This document shows, piece by piece, positions 1 to 4,769 of a stretch of 6,746 nt of DNA. The position numbers and the translations under genes are program-made. The first letter of the stretch is position 1; every line of letters starts with the position of its first letter. Location: positions 1 to 6,746 of the forward strand of contig JAJYJF010000123.1 of assembly GCA_021796375.1 (NCBI GenBank). The letters run 5' to 3'. Origin of the DNA: Chloroflexota bacterium. Lineage in GTDB: Bacteria; Chloroflexota; Anaerolineae; Anaerolineales; Anaerolineaceae. The notes beneath the pieces are model-generated. The model saw nothing but the letters and a program-made list of their open reading frames with translations. It had not been told where the DNA came from and made no database searches.

Positions 1-233
1 TCCGTCTGGCCGGTCACGCCGCCGCCGTGCACGATGACGGTGATATCAAAGGTGGCGCGATCCTGCCCGGCAGCCGCCAGCGGCGCGAAGATGCTCTCCA
101 GGTCCCCCGTGCGAGGGAAATAGTTCTCAGCCGCCTTCTCATTGACAACGAACCGGCCGCTGCCGTTCATGATCCGGACTCGGGCTGTGCTCTCTTTGCG
201 GCGTCCGACGCCTTCAAAATACTGAACAGACAT
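1..233 (-). CDS. rpsI: 30S ribosomal protein S9 (uS9), 5' part, cut by the window edge
   Basis: S9 is a primary component of the small-subunit head; its C-terminal tail, which is outside this window, reaches the P-site tRNA. The first 77 codons are visible and begin MSVQYFEGVGRRKESTARV, the characteristic N-terminus with the GRRK(S/E)(S/T)AR signature. Downstream come a VVNEKAAENYFPR segment and ITVIVHGGGVTGQ near residues 64-76, equivalent to the conserved GGG(I/V)xGQ stretch of the family. The ATG at 233-231 is preceded by a purine-rich TAAAGGAGCAGGAGAGAT that carries two AGGAG-like motifs and overlaps the rplM stop codon, so translation is probably coupled to rplM. The gap to rplM is 15 nt. 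The remaining ~50 residues lie beyond base 1. The family assignment is very secure. Confidence 0.96.
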   Translation of the reverse strand, partial: MSVQYFEGVGRRKESTARVRIMNGSGRFVVNEKAAENYFPRTGDLESIFAPLAAAGQDRATFDITVIVHGGGVTGQT

Positions 234-248
234 ATCTCTCCTGCTCCT

Positions 249-674
249 TTACGCGATGGCTTTCGGGTGCTGAGCCTGGTGCGGATGCTCCGCGCCGCCA
301 TAAACCTTCAGGTTTTTGATCAGCTGGCGGCCGAGCTTGTTATGCGGCAGCATGCCCCATACCGCACTGCGGATGACGCGGTCCGGATGGACGCGCAGCT
401 GGTCTTTCAGCGAGACCGACTTCAGGCCGCCCGGGTAGCCGGAATGATGGTGGTAGACCTTTTCTTCCATGCGGTTGCCGGTCACCTGGACGCGCGCGGC
501 ATTCACCACCACGACGAAATCACCGGTTTCGACCCCGGGCGTAAAATTCGGATGGTGCTTGCCCAACAAACGGGCTGCTATTCGGGTAGCCAGACGGCCC
601 AGGGTCTGCTCGTTTGCATCGAGCAAAACCCACTCGCGTTCAACCTGGCCTTTTGGGACGAAAGTCTTGTCCAC
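249..674 (-). CDS. rplM: 50S ribosomal protein L13 (uL13)
   Basis: L13 is an early-assembling large-subunit protein that binds 23S rRNA, and it is co-transcribed with S9 in nearly all bacteria, as here. The 141-residue product matches the usual length of about 142. Visible family segments are QTLGRLATRIAARLLGKH near residues 23-40, PGVETGDFVVVVNAARVQVTG in the middle, VYHHHSGYPGG, then GMLPHNKLGRQ and LKVYGGAEHPH near the C-terminus. The start codon is GTG (674-672). It is supported by a GGAG motif at 687-684 with 9-nt spacing, and the protein begins MDKTFVPK, close to the family's MKTF. The stop is TAA at 251-249. The gene starts 17 nt after the truA stop and the rpsI ribosome-binding site begins at its stop codon, so truA, rplM and rpsI probably share one transcript. 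Confidence 0.97.
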   Translation of the reverse strand: MDKTFVPKGQVEREWVLLDANEQTLGRLATRIAARLLGKHHPNFTPGVETGDFVVVVNAARVQVTGNRMEEKVYHHHSGYPGGLKSVSLKDQLRVHPDRVIRSAVWGMLPHNKLGRQLIKNLKVYGGAEHPHQAQHPKAIA

Positions 675-683
675 TTTGCTCTT

Positions 684-687
684 CTCC
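684..687 (-). promoter_or_regulatory. ribosome-binding site of rplM (supports a GTG start)
   Basis: GGAG on the minus strand lies 9 nt before the GTG codon at 674-672. It decides the start, because no ATG occurs in a suitable position near the family's N-terminus. Confidence 0.75.
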
Positions 688-691
688 AGAT

Positions 692-1498
692 TTAATCTCT
701 CATCAAACCTTGATGATCTTCATCGCTCACCGGCTCGTGCCGTTCTGCGGGCCAGGCCGCTGGCGGCGGATAAACCACCTCATCCAGCGCCAGCCCGTGC
801 GCCGGGGCCAGCCCGGGGATGCGCACCGCGCCCTCCGAAAAGCCACGCTCCAGCTCGTCGATGCCGAGCCTCCCCTGCGCCACCTGGACCTGTAGGAAAA
901 CCATCCTGCGGACCATGTGGTACAGAAAGGCGTTGGCCTCCACTCGGTAGACGAGCTCCCCTGCCGTCTGGCTCCATTCGGAGCGCATCACCACCCGGAC
1001 CGGACTGCTGCCGGGCCTGGGAGGGGCGCCAAACGCGGAGAAGTCGTGAACCCCGGTTAAGATGCCCGCGGCTTGCTGCAGTCGGTCGAGATCGGCACCC
1101 GGCCAGACCCGCCAGGCATACCGCTCGCGCAGCGGATCGCGCTGCGGCCGGCAGTAAACCTGGTACCGGTAGATCCGCGAGAGCGCATCGAAGCGCGGGT
1201 GGAACCCCGGGTCTGCCTCAACTGCCGATTTCACGGCGATGTCAGCCGGCAGGAGCCCGTTGATCGCCCGCTGGAGCTCTTCCAGCGGGTGGCGCCACTC
1301 GAGATCGAACGCAATCACGTTTCCGGACGCATGCACGCCCGTGTCGGTTCGACCGGCGGCGAGGATCACGCGGCCCGCCCAGCCAAGCTGCCCGAGCGCG
1401 GCTTCAACCTCACCCTGCACCGTCCGGGCCCGCGCCTGGCGCTGGAAACCGGCAAATTCGGTGCCGTCGTAAGCTAAGATCACCTGGTAACGTGCCAT
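692..1498 (-). CDS. truA: tRNA pseudouridine(38-40) synthase TruA
   Basis: TruA converts uridines 38, 39 and 40 in the anticodon arm of many tRNAs to pseudouridine, in the cytoplasm and without cofactors. The 268-residue protein begins MARYQVILAYDGTEFAGFQRQ, the standard N-terminal strand and YDG..(F/Y).G(F/W)QRQ motif. AGRTDTGVHASG around residues 48-59 holds the catalytic aspartate at D52. Further family segments are FHPRFDALSRIYRYQVY and, near the C-terminus, ANAFLYHMVRRMV. I chose the ATG at 1498-1496 because it gives the canonical N-terminus. A 21-codon extension to a TTG at 1561 is possible but has no ribosome-binding site and no family-like residues. The ribosome-binding site of the chosen start is itself weak (GGAA only). 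The last ~27 residues are charged and proline-rich and probably not conserved. It lies 75 nt after rplQ and 17 nt before rplM. Confidence 0.95.
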   Translation of the reverse strand: MARYQVILAYDGTEFAGFQRQARARTVQGEVEAALGQLGWAGRVILAAGRTDTGVHASGNVIAFDLEWRHPLEELQRAINGLLPADIAVKSAVEADPGFHPRFDALSRIYRYQVYCRPQRDPLRERYAWRVWPGADLDRLQQAAGILTGVHDFSAFGAPPRPGSSPVRVVMRSEWSQTAGELVYRVEANAFLYHMVRRMVFLQVQVAQGRLGIDELERGFSEGAVRIPGLAPAHGLALDEVVYPPPAAWPAERHEPVSDEDHQGLMRD

Positions 1499-1527
1499 CC
1501 GATTCCGGCTGTTTCCACCGGTCCGGC

Positions 1528-1551
1528 TTCCCCGGCGGTCAGGTCGGGGAA
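1528..1551 (-). other. hairpin in the rplQ-truA spacer
   Basis: On the minus strand TTCCCCG and CGGGGAA form a perfect 7-bp stem around a 10-nt loop, extendable by one U-G pair. It is followed by GCCGG rather than a run of T, so it is not a typical intrinsic terminator. It could be a processing or stability element, or a chance product of GC-rich DNA. The spacer holds no other gene. Confidence 0.4.
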
Positions 1552-1573
1552 AGGATTCCAAAAAGTAGAAAGA

Positions 1574-1951
1574 TTACTCTTCCACCAGCTCAAGCAGGAC
1601 CATTTCAGCCGCATCGCCGAGCCTCGGTCCGAGTTTCAACATCCGGGTATAGCCGCCGTTGCGGGTGGCAAACCGCGGTCCAATGTCATCAAACAGCTTC
1701 TTGACGGTGGCCGCGTCGGCCAGCCGAGCGGCAGCTAGCCGGCGGGCGTGTACCTTCTGGGCGTCTTCCGTTTTGCTGCTGTTGCGCGCGAGGGTGATCA
1801 GGCGCTCGGCTTCCCCGCGGATCGCTTCTGCCTTGGCGCGGGTAGTCTGGATCCGTTCGTGCTCGAACAGCTGTTTAATCAGCGTCCGCCGCAGGGCTTT
1901 GCGCTGGTCCTTGCTTCGATTGAGCTTCTTACCGGCAACTTGATGTCGCAT
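1574..1951 (-). CDS. rplQ: 50S ribosomal protein L17 (bL17)
   Basis: L17 is a bacterial large-subunit protein near the peptide exit tunnel. The 125-residue product is close to the 116-130 usual for the family. It begins MRHQVAGKKLNRSKDQRKALRR, matching the MRH...LxR...HRxA(L/M)xR signature, followed by LIKQLFEHERIQTTRAKAEAIRGEAERLITLAR, the strongly conserved central helix. The C-terminal GGYTRMLKLGPRLGDAAEMVLLELV is also classic. The ATG at 1951-1949 sits only 6 nt after the rpoA stop, and its GGAG ribosome-binding site (1964-1961) lies inside the last rpoA codons, which points to translational coupling with rpoA. The stop is TAA at 1576-1574. The position directly after rpoA is the standard end of the alpha operon. 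Confidence 0.97.
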   Translation of the reverse strand: MRHQVAGKKLNRSKDQRKALRRTLIKQLFEHERIQTTRAKAEAIRGEAERLITLARNSSKTEDAQKVHARRLAAARLADAATVKKLFDDIGPRFATRNGGYTRMLKLGPRLGDAAEMVLLELVEE

Positions 1952-1957
1952 AATCGC

Positions 1958-2926
1958 TTACTCCACCACGTCTTTTTCGTCTCGCAGGAAGCCCTTCTCG
2001 TACATCTTCTGGCGGAGCTCATCGAGGCTCTTTTCGCCGAAGTTGCGGATGGACATCACTGCCTCATCACCTTTTTCAAGCAGGTCAAGGACATCCCCGA
2101 CGGTCGTGATCCCGGTTCGCTTGAGCGAATTGAACACACGCACGGAAAGGTCCAGATTTTCAATCGGAGTCTCGGCTGCTTCGCTGGTCAGCCGGCTGCC
2201 GGTCGTCTCTTTCTCGACCCCGACCATGAGCGTCTCTTCTGAGACGCCGGCCATGAAGCGCAGGTGGTCGATCAAGATCTTGGAGGCCGTCCCCAGCGAT
2301 TTCTCGGGGGCAATCGTCCCATCGGTCCAGATCTCCAGGATCAGGCGGTCGTAGTTCGTGCTCTGCCCGACACGGGCAGCCGCCACATTCCAGTTGACGC
2401 GCCTGACGGGGCTGTAGATGGCGTCGACGGGAAGCTCGCCGATCGGCAGGCGTCCGCTGCGTTCGGCTGCGGGAGAATACCCGCGACCGCGCTCGACGGT
2501 CATCTCGATCTCCAGGCGGGTCTTCGGGTCGTCGACGGTGAACAGGTAGAGGTCCGGGTTCATGATCTCCACGTCCGCCGGGGCGACGATATCCGCCGCG
2601 GTCACCACACCCTCCCCGCGGACTTCGAGGTGCAGGTGGGCGGTATCCACGTCGTGCAGGATGAGCCGCAGCAGTTTGATCTGCAGCATCACCTGGATGA
2701 CGTCTTCCCGCACGCCCGGGATATCGCTGAACTCGTGCAGCACGTCCGTAATGCGTACGGACGTCACCGCTGCGCCGTCCAGCGAGGAAAGCAGCACCCG
2801 GCGCAGCGCATTTCCCAGGGTGACTCCATACCCGCGCTCGAGAGGGCTGATCACAAATTTTCCGTAGTTTCGAGCTTCAGCCGTTCGCTCGACTTTCGGT
2901 GTTACCATCGTACTTAATCCAGTCAC
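1958..2926 (-). CDS. rpoA: DNA-directed RNA polymerase subunit alpha
   Basis: RpoA dimerises to scaffold assembly of beta and beta', and its C-terminal domain contacts promoter UP elements and activators. The 322-residue product has the N-terminal domain at about 1-235, with GVTLGNALRRVLLSSL near residues 34-49 (dimerisation and assembly) and LRFMAGVSEETL closing the domain. A short linker leads to the C-terminal domain from about residue 252, ending near FLRDEKDVVE. This domain keeps the residues equivalent to E. coli R265, N268, G296, K298 and S299 (here R263, N266, G297, K299, S300), so DNA minor-groove binding should be intact. I chose the GTG at 2926-2924 because an AAGGGG motif sits 6 nt before it. 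An ATG six codons later (2908-2906) has no comparable motif at the right distance. The stop overlaps the rplQ ribosome-binding region. Confidence 0.96.
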   Translation of the reverse strand: MTGLSTMVTPKVERTAEARNYGKFVISPLERGYGVTLGNALRRVLLSSLDGAAVTSVRITDVLHEFSDIPGVREDVIQVMLQIKLLRLILHDVDTAHLHLEVRGEGVVTAADIVAPADVEIMNPDLYLFTVDDPKTRLEIEMTVERGRGYSPAAERSGRLPIGELPVDAIYSPVRRVNWNVAAARVGQSTNYDRLILEIWTDGTIAPEKSLGTASKILIDHLRFMAGVSEETLMVGVEKETTGSRLTSEAAETPIENLDLSVRVFNSLKRTGITTVGDVLDLLEKGDEAVMSIRNFGEKSLDELRQKMYEKGFLRDEKDVVE

Positions 2927-2932
2927 GGCATT

Positions 2933-2938
2933 CCCCTT
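2933..2938 (-). promoter_or_regulatory. ribosome-binding site of rpoA (supports a GTG start)
   Basis: AAGGGG on the minus strand lies 6 nt before the GTG at 2926-2924 and 24 nt before the alternative in-frame ATG at 2908, so it favours the GTG. The 3' arm of a hairpin (2939-2970) abuts it directly. Confidence 0.6.
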
Positions 2939-2970
2939 GCTGGTACACCATCAGATTACCGCGCACCAGC
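2939..2970 (-). other. hairpin directly before the rpoA ribosome-binding site
   Basis: GCTGGT (2970-2965) and ACCAGC (2944-2939) on the minus strand pair over 6 bp, 7 with a G-U, around a loop of about 20 nt. The 3' arm touches the AAGGGG ribosome-binding motif. A role in controlling rpoA translation is an inference. Confidence 0.35.
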
Positions 2971-2974
2971 CTAG

Positions 2975-2990
2975 TTCGCGTTACCGCGAA
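2975..2990 (-). other. hairpin with GTAA tetraloop at the rpsD stop codon
   Basis: The minus strand reads TTCGCG GTAA CGCGAA, a perfect 6-bp stem closed by a GNRA-type tetraloop. The loop contains the TAA stop codon of rpsD. No T run follows, so it is not a classical terminator. The structure is visible directly; any function is inferred. Confidence 0.5.
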
Positions 2991-3619
2991 TAATACTCGA
3001 CGATCAACTGCTCGTTCAGATTTCCATCGATTTCAGCGCGCTCCGGGAAGCGGATCATCCGCCCGGAGAGACCGCGCAGGTTGCGTTCCAACCAGGCAGG
3101 CACGTTGCGCGGTTCAGCCTCGTCACCGAGGTTTTTGAAGTAGGTGGTTTTGCGAGAGCTCTCGCGGACGGAGATCACGTCGCCGGCTTTCAGCAGCATG
3201 GAAGGCACGTCCGAGCGGACATCGTTGACCATGAAATGCCCGTGAGTCACCAGGAGCCGGGCACTGGCCCGGTTCGGGGCATACCCGAGGCGGAAGATCA
3301 CGTTATCCAGGCGGGATTCAAGCGCCTGGAGCAGGTTGAGGCCCGTCAGGCCGCGCCGCCGGTTGGCAACCCCGTAGTAGCGCTGGAACTGGCGCTCGAG
3401 AATGCCGTACACCCGGCGCGCCTTCTGCTTGGCGCGCAGCTGGCGGGCGTAGTCTGACATGCGATCGCTGCGGCCAGCGTTGGTCCGCCCGTGCTGGCCG
3501 GGGGCAAATTCTCGCCGCTCGATGGCGCATTTTGGTGTGAAGCATCGCTCGCCTTTGAGATAAAGCTTTTCGCCCTCTCGCCGGCAAAGTCTGCATACCG
3601 GTCCAAGATACTTCGACAT
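2981..3619 (-). CDS. rpsD: 30S ribosomal protein S4 (uS4), zinc-binding type
   Basis: S4 nucleates assembly of the 16S rRNA 5' domain and in several bacteria represses its own operon. The 212-residue product begins [16 protein letters not shown] and carries four cysteines at C9, C12, C26 and C31 in the same spacing as the zinc-binding Thermus S4, so it is the C+ (zinc) type and not the C- paralogue. PGQHGR near residues 41-46 and [24 protein letters not shown] follow. The S4 RNA-binding fold covers about residues 100-165 ([22 protein letters not shown], then [10 protein letters not shown]), and the protein ends [12 protein letters not shown] as in the family. The ATG at 3619-3617 has a GAGAGGA motif about 7 nt upstream. 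It starts 19 nt after rpsK and stops 54 nt before rpoA, with the stop codon in a small hairpin. Confidence 0.97.
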   Translation of the reverse strand: MSKYLGPVCRLCRREGEKLYLKGERCFTPKCAIERREFAPGQHGRTNAGRSDRMSDYARQLRAKQKARRVYGILERQFQRYYGVANRRRGLTGLNLLQALESRLDNVIFRLGYAPNRASARLLVTHGHFMVNDVRSDVPSMLLKAGDVISVRESSRKTTYFKNLGDEAEPRNVPAWLERNLRGLSGRMIRFPERAEIDGNLNEQLIVEYYSR

Positions 3620-3638
3620 AACAATCCTCTCTTTTTAA

Positions 3639-4043
3639 TTACACGCGGCGTTTTTTCGGCGGCCGGCAGCCATTGTGAGGTACCGGGGTGACGTCGGAAA
3701 TGGAGCGCACCTTCAACCCGAGCGCCTGAACCGCGCGGATCGCCGATTCTCGGCCGGGCCCAGGGCCTTTGACATACAGGTCCACTTCCTGGATCCCCAT
3801 GGAGACGGCGGCCTTGAGGGCCTGCTCCGCAGCCAGGCGGGCGGCAAAGGGCGTGCTCTTGCGCGAGCCTTTAAAGCCGGCCGAGCCCGAGCTTCCCCAG
3901 CAGACCGCGTTCCCCTGTGGATCGGTGACGGTGACAATGGTGTTGTTGAAGGAGGCAAAGATATGCACCTGTCCGGAAGACAGGGTTCGCTTTACCTTGC
4001 GCGCGGCGGATGTGCGGCGCGTCGATCGTACGTTTTGAGCCAT
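3639..4043 (-). CDS. rpsK: 30S ribosomal protein S11 (uS11)
   Basis: S11 sits on the small-subunit platform near the E site and helps select correct tRNA and mRNA contacts. The 134-residue product has the expected features: a basic N-terminal tail to about residue 20, [22 protein letters not shown] from about 24, the [16 protein letters not shown] signature near 54-69, and [14 protein letters not shown] near 91-104. The C-terminus ends [13 protein letters not shown], which includes the Asn-Gly pair known in E. coli S11 to form isoaspartate. The ATG at 4043-4041 has a GAGGA motif 4-5 nt upstream. The gene is separated from rpsM by 124 nt, unusually far for this pair, and that spacer contains inverted repeats that could mask this ribosome-binding site. 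The stop is TAA at 3641-3639. Confidence 0.97.
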   Translation of the reverse strand: MAQNVRSTRRTSAARKVKRTLSSGQVHIFASFNNTIVTVTDPQGNAVCWGSSGSAGFKGSRKSTPFAARLAAEQALKAAVSMGIQEVDLYVKGPGPGRESAIRAVQALGLKVRSISDVTPVPHNGCRPPKKRRV

Positions 4044-4044
4044 A

Positions 4045-4153
4045 AATCCTCGCTATATACCTCGTTACACTGTCTAGGTTGCCCGCATGGCAACCCGAAA
4101 CATCGCGCCAGGCCAGGCAGCCGCGGGAGGAGGATTCCCTTTTCCTGCCCTGG
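4045..4153 (-). promoter_or_regulatory. candidate structured leader of rpsK (possible pseudoknot over the ribosome-binding site)
   Basis: Three complementarities lie in the rpsM-rpsK spacer. CCAGGGCAG (4153-4145) pairs with CTGCCTGG (4120-4113) with one bulged base. The loop between them contains AATCCTC (4136-4130), which is a perfect complement of GAGGATT (4051-4045), the rpsK ribosome-binding region. A separate 7-bp hairpin lies at 4095-4077. Together the first two could form a pseudoknot blocking rpsK translation. Autoregulation of alpha-operon messages by S4 through a pseudoknot is known in E. coli; its occurrence here is my inference. Confidence 0.35.
4077..4095 (-). repeat. perfect 7-bp inverted repeat (hairpin) in the rpsM-rpsK spacer
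   Basis: The minus strand reads GGTTGCC, ATGCG, GGCAACC: a perfect 7-bp stem with a 5-nt loop, extendable by a G-U pair. It is followed by TAGACAGTG, not by a T run, so it is not an intrinsic terminator. It is most simply an RNA structural element of the rpsK leader. Confidence 0.55.
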
Positions 4154-4167
4154 TACGGAATAGCCAG

Positions 4168-4554
4168 TTACTTCTTGCCGCCCCGACGCCGACCGCGACC
4201 GGCAACCGTCTTCTTGGGTCCTTTGCGGGTCCGCGAGTTGGTGCGGGTGCGCTGCCCGTGGACGGGCAGGTTGCGGCGGTGGCGCAGGCCACGGTAGCAG
4301 CCGATCTCGATCAGCCGCTTGATGTTCATCTGCACTTCGCGGCGCAGGTCGCCCTCGACTTTGTACGATTTGCCGATGTAGTCGCGCAGCGCAGCCGTAT
4401 CCGATTCGGTCAGGTCTTTCACCCGGATATCCGGGTTTACGCGGGTCGCCTCGATAATCTGGCGCGCCCGAGTCGGGCCAATACCATAGATGTACTGCAG
4501 ACCGATTTCGACCCGCTTATTGCGCGGAAGATCAACGCCTTCGATTCTCGCCAT
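4168..4554 (-). CDS. rpsM: 30S ribosomal protein S13 (uS13)
   Basis: S13 lies in the small-subunit head and forms bridges with the large subunit, and its C-terminal tail reaches the A- and P-site tRNAs. The 128-residue product opens [19 protein letters not shown], the family signature, followed by [13 protein letters not shown] near residues 22-34 (helix-two-turn-helix) and [43 protein letters not shown] covers about residues 77-103, and a very basic tail ends [10 protein letters not shown]. The ATG at 4554-4552 follows an AGGGG motif (4568-4564) with 9-nt spacing. That motif overlaps the end of rpmJ, whose stop is only 6 nt before this start, so the two are probably translationally coupled. 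The stop is TAA at 4170-4168. Confidence 0.97.
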   Translation of the reverse strand: MARIEGVDLPRNKRVEIGLQYIYGIGPTRARQIIEATRVNPDIRVKDLTESDTAALRDYIGKSYKVEGDLRREVQMNIKRLIEIGCYRGLRHRRNLPVHGQRTRTNSRTRKGPKKTVAGRGRRRGGKK

Positions 4555-4560
4555 AGATCA

Positions 4561-4674
4561 TTACCCCTGTCGCTGTTTGTGCTTTGGGTTTTCGCAGATC
4601 ACGTACAATCTGCCATTGCGCTTCACAATTTTGCACTTTGCGCAGCGCTTGCGGATGGATGGTGAAACTTTCAT
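4561..4674 (-). CDS. rpmJ: 50S ribosomal protein L36 (bL36), zinc-ribbon type
   Basis: L36 is the smallest bacterial large-subunit protein and binds 23S rRNA around a structural zinc. The 37-residue product, starting [20 protein letters not shown], has zinc ligands C11, C14, C27 and H32 (CxxC, then CENPKH), so it is the zinc-containing form. It ends KHKQRQG, the usual C-terminus. I chose the ATG at 4674-4672 because it gives the canonical MKV start and has AAGGAG 8 nt upstream. An in-frame ATG two codons earlier (4680-4678) lies only 2 nt from that motif and is unlikely. It is the first gene after the internal promoter at 4727-4755 and precedes rpsM by 6 nt. The residue at position 4 is Ser where Arg is common. 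Confidence 0.97.
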   Translation of the reverse strand: MKVSPSIRKRCAKCKIVKRNGRLYVICENPKHKQRQG

Positions 4675-4682
4675 GGTCATTA

Positions 4683-4688
4683 CTCCTT
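4683..4688 (-). promoter_or_regulatory. ribosome-binding site of rpmJ
   Basis: AAGGAG on the minus strand, 8 nt before the rpmJ ATG. It fixes the start at 4674 rather than the in-frame ATG at 4680. A hairpin ends 2 nt upstream of it. Confidence 0.8.
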
Positions 4689-4690
4689 GG

Positions 4691-4709
4691 AAACCGGCTT
4701 CACCGGTTT
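4691..4709 (-). repeat. perfect 7-bp hairpin in the rpmJ leader
   Basis: The minus strand reads AAACCGG, TGAAG, CCGGTTT, a perfect 7-bp stem with a 5-nt loop, ending 2 nt before the AAGGAG of rpmJ. It would lie in the 5' untranslated leader of a transcript from the promoter upstream. Only three T follow the GC part of the stem, so it is a poor terminator on this strand. A regulatory role is plausible but unproven. Confidence 0.5.
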
Positions 4710-4726
4710 TTACAGCCAAAGATCGG

Positions 4727-4755
4727 ATTATACCACTTCGACAAGCGAGCGTCCA
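4727..4755 (-). promoter_or_regulatory. promoter driving rpmJ and the alpha operon
   Basis: On the minus strand, TGGACG (4755-4750; four of six matches to TTGACA) is followed after 17 nt by a perfect TATAAT (4732-4727). The three bases before the -10 box are TGG, giving the extended -10 motif TGN. Transcription would start near 4720, about 46 nt before the rpmJ ATG. This lets the alpha-operon genes be expressed independently of the secY-adk-map transcript. Box matching, optimal spacing and intergenic position make this the strongest regulatory call in the window. Confidence 0.72.
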
Positions 4756-4767
4756 GATCGGACTCGC
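4745..4767 (-). terminator. weak terminator-like hairpin after map
   Basis: Just after the map stop, GCGAGTCC (4767-4760) and GGACGCTCGC (4754-4745) on the minus strand pair over 8 bp with a 2-nt bulge around a 5-nt loop, followed by TTGTCG. The T tract is too short for an efficient intrinsic terminator, so partial read-through is likely if it works at all. The -35 box of the rpmJ promoter lies within it. Confidence 0.3.
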
Positions 4768-4769
4768 GC

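Noticed and set aside
1499..1561. Longer TruA starting at a TTG at 1561
   Set aside because: No ribosome-binding motif precedes it and the extra 21 residues do not resemble TruA N-termini; the ATG at 1498 gives the canonical start.
4044..4100. Promoter directly before rpsK (TTGCCA with TGTAAC at 18 nt, or TATATA at 4059-4054)
   Set aside because: TGTAAC is a poor -10 box and TTGCCA lies in the hairpin; the TATATA has no -35 box and would start transcription almost at the ATG, leaving no room for the ribosome-binding site.
4691..4711. Plus-strand intrinsic terminator (stem followed by TTTTT)
   Set aside because: The T tract follows the stem on the plus strand, but no plus-strand gene exists for it to terminate, and the stem is better explained as the rpmJ leader hairpin.
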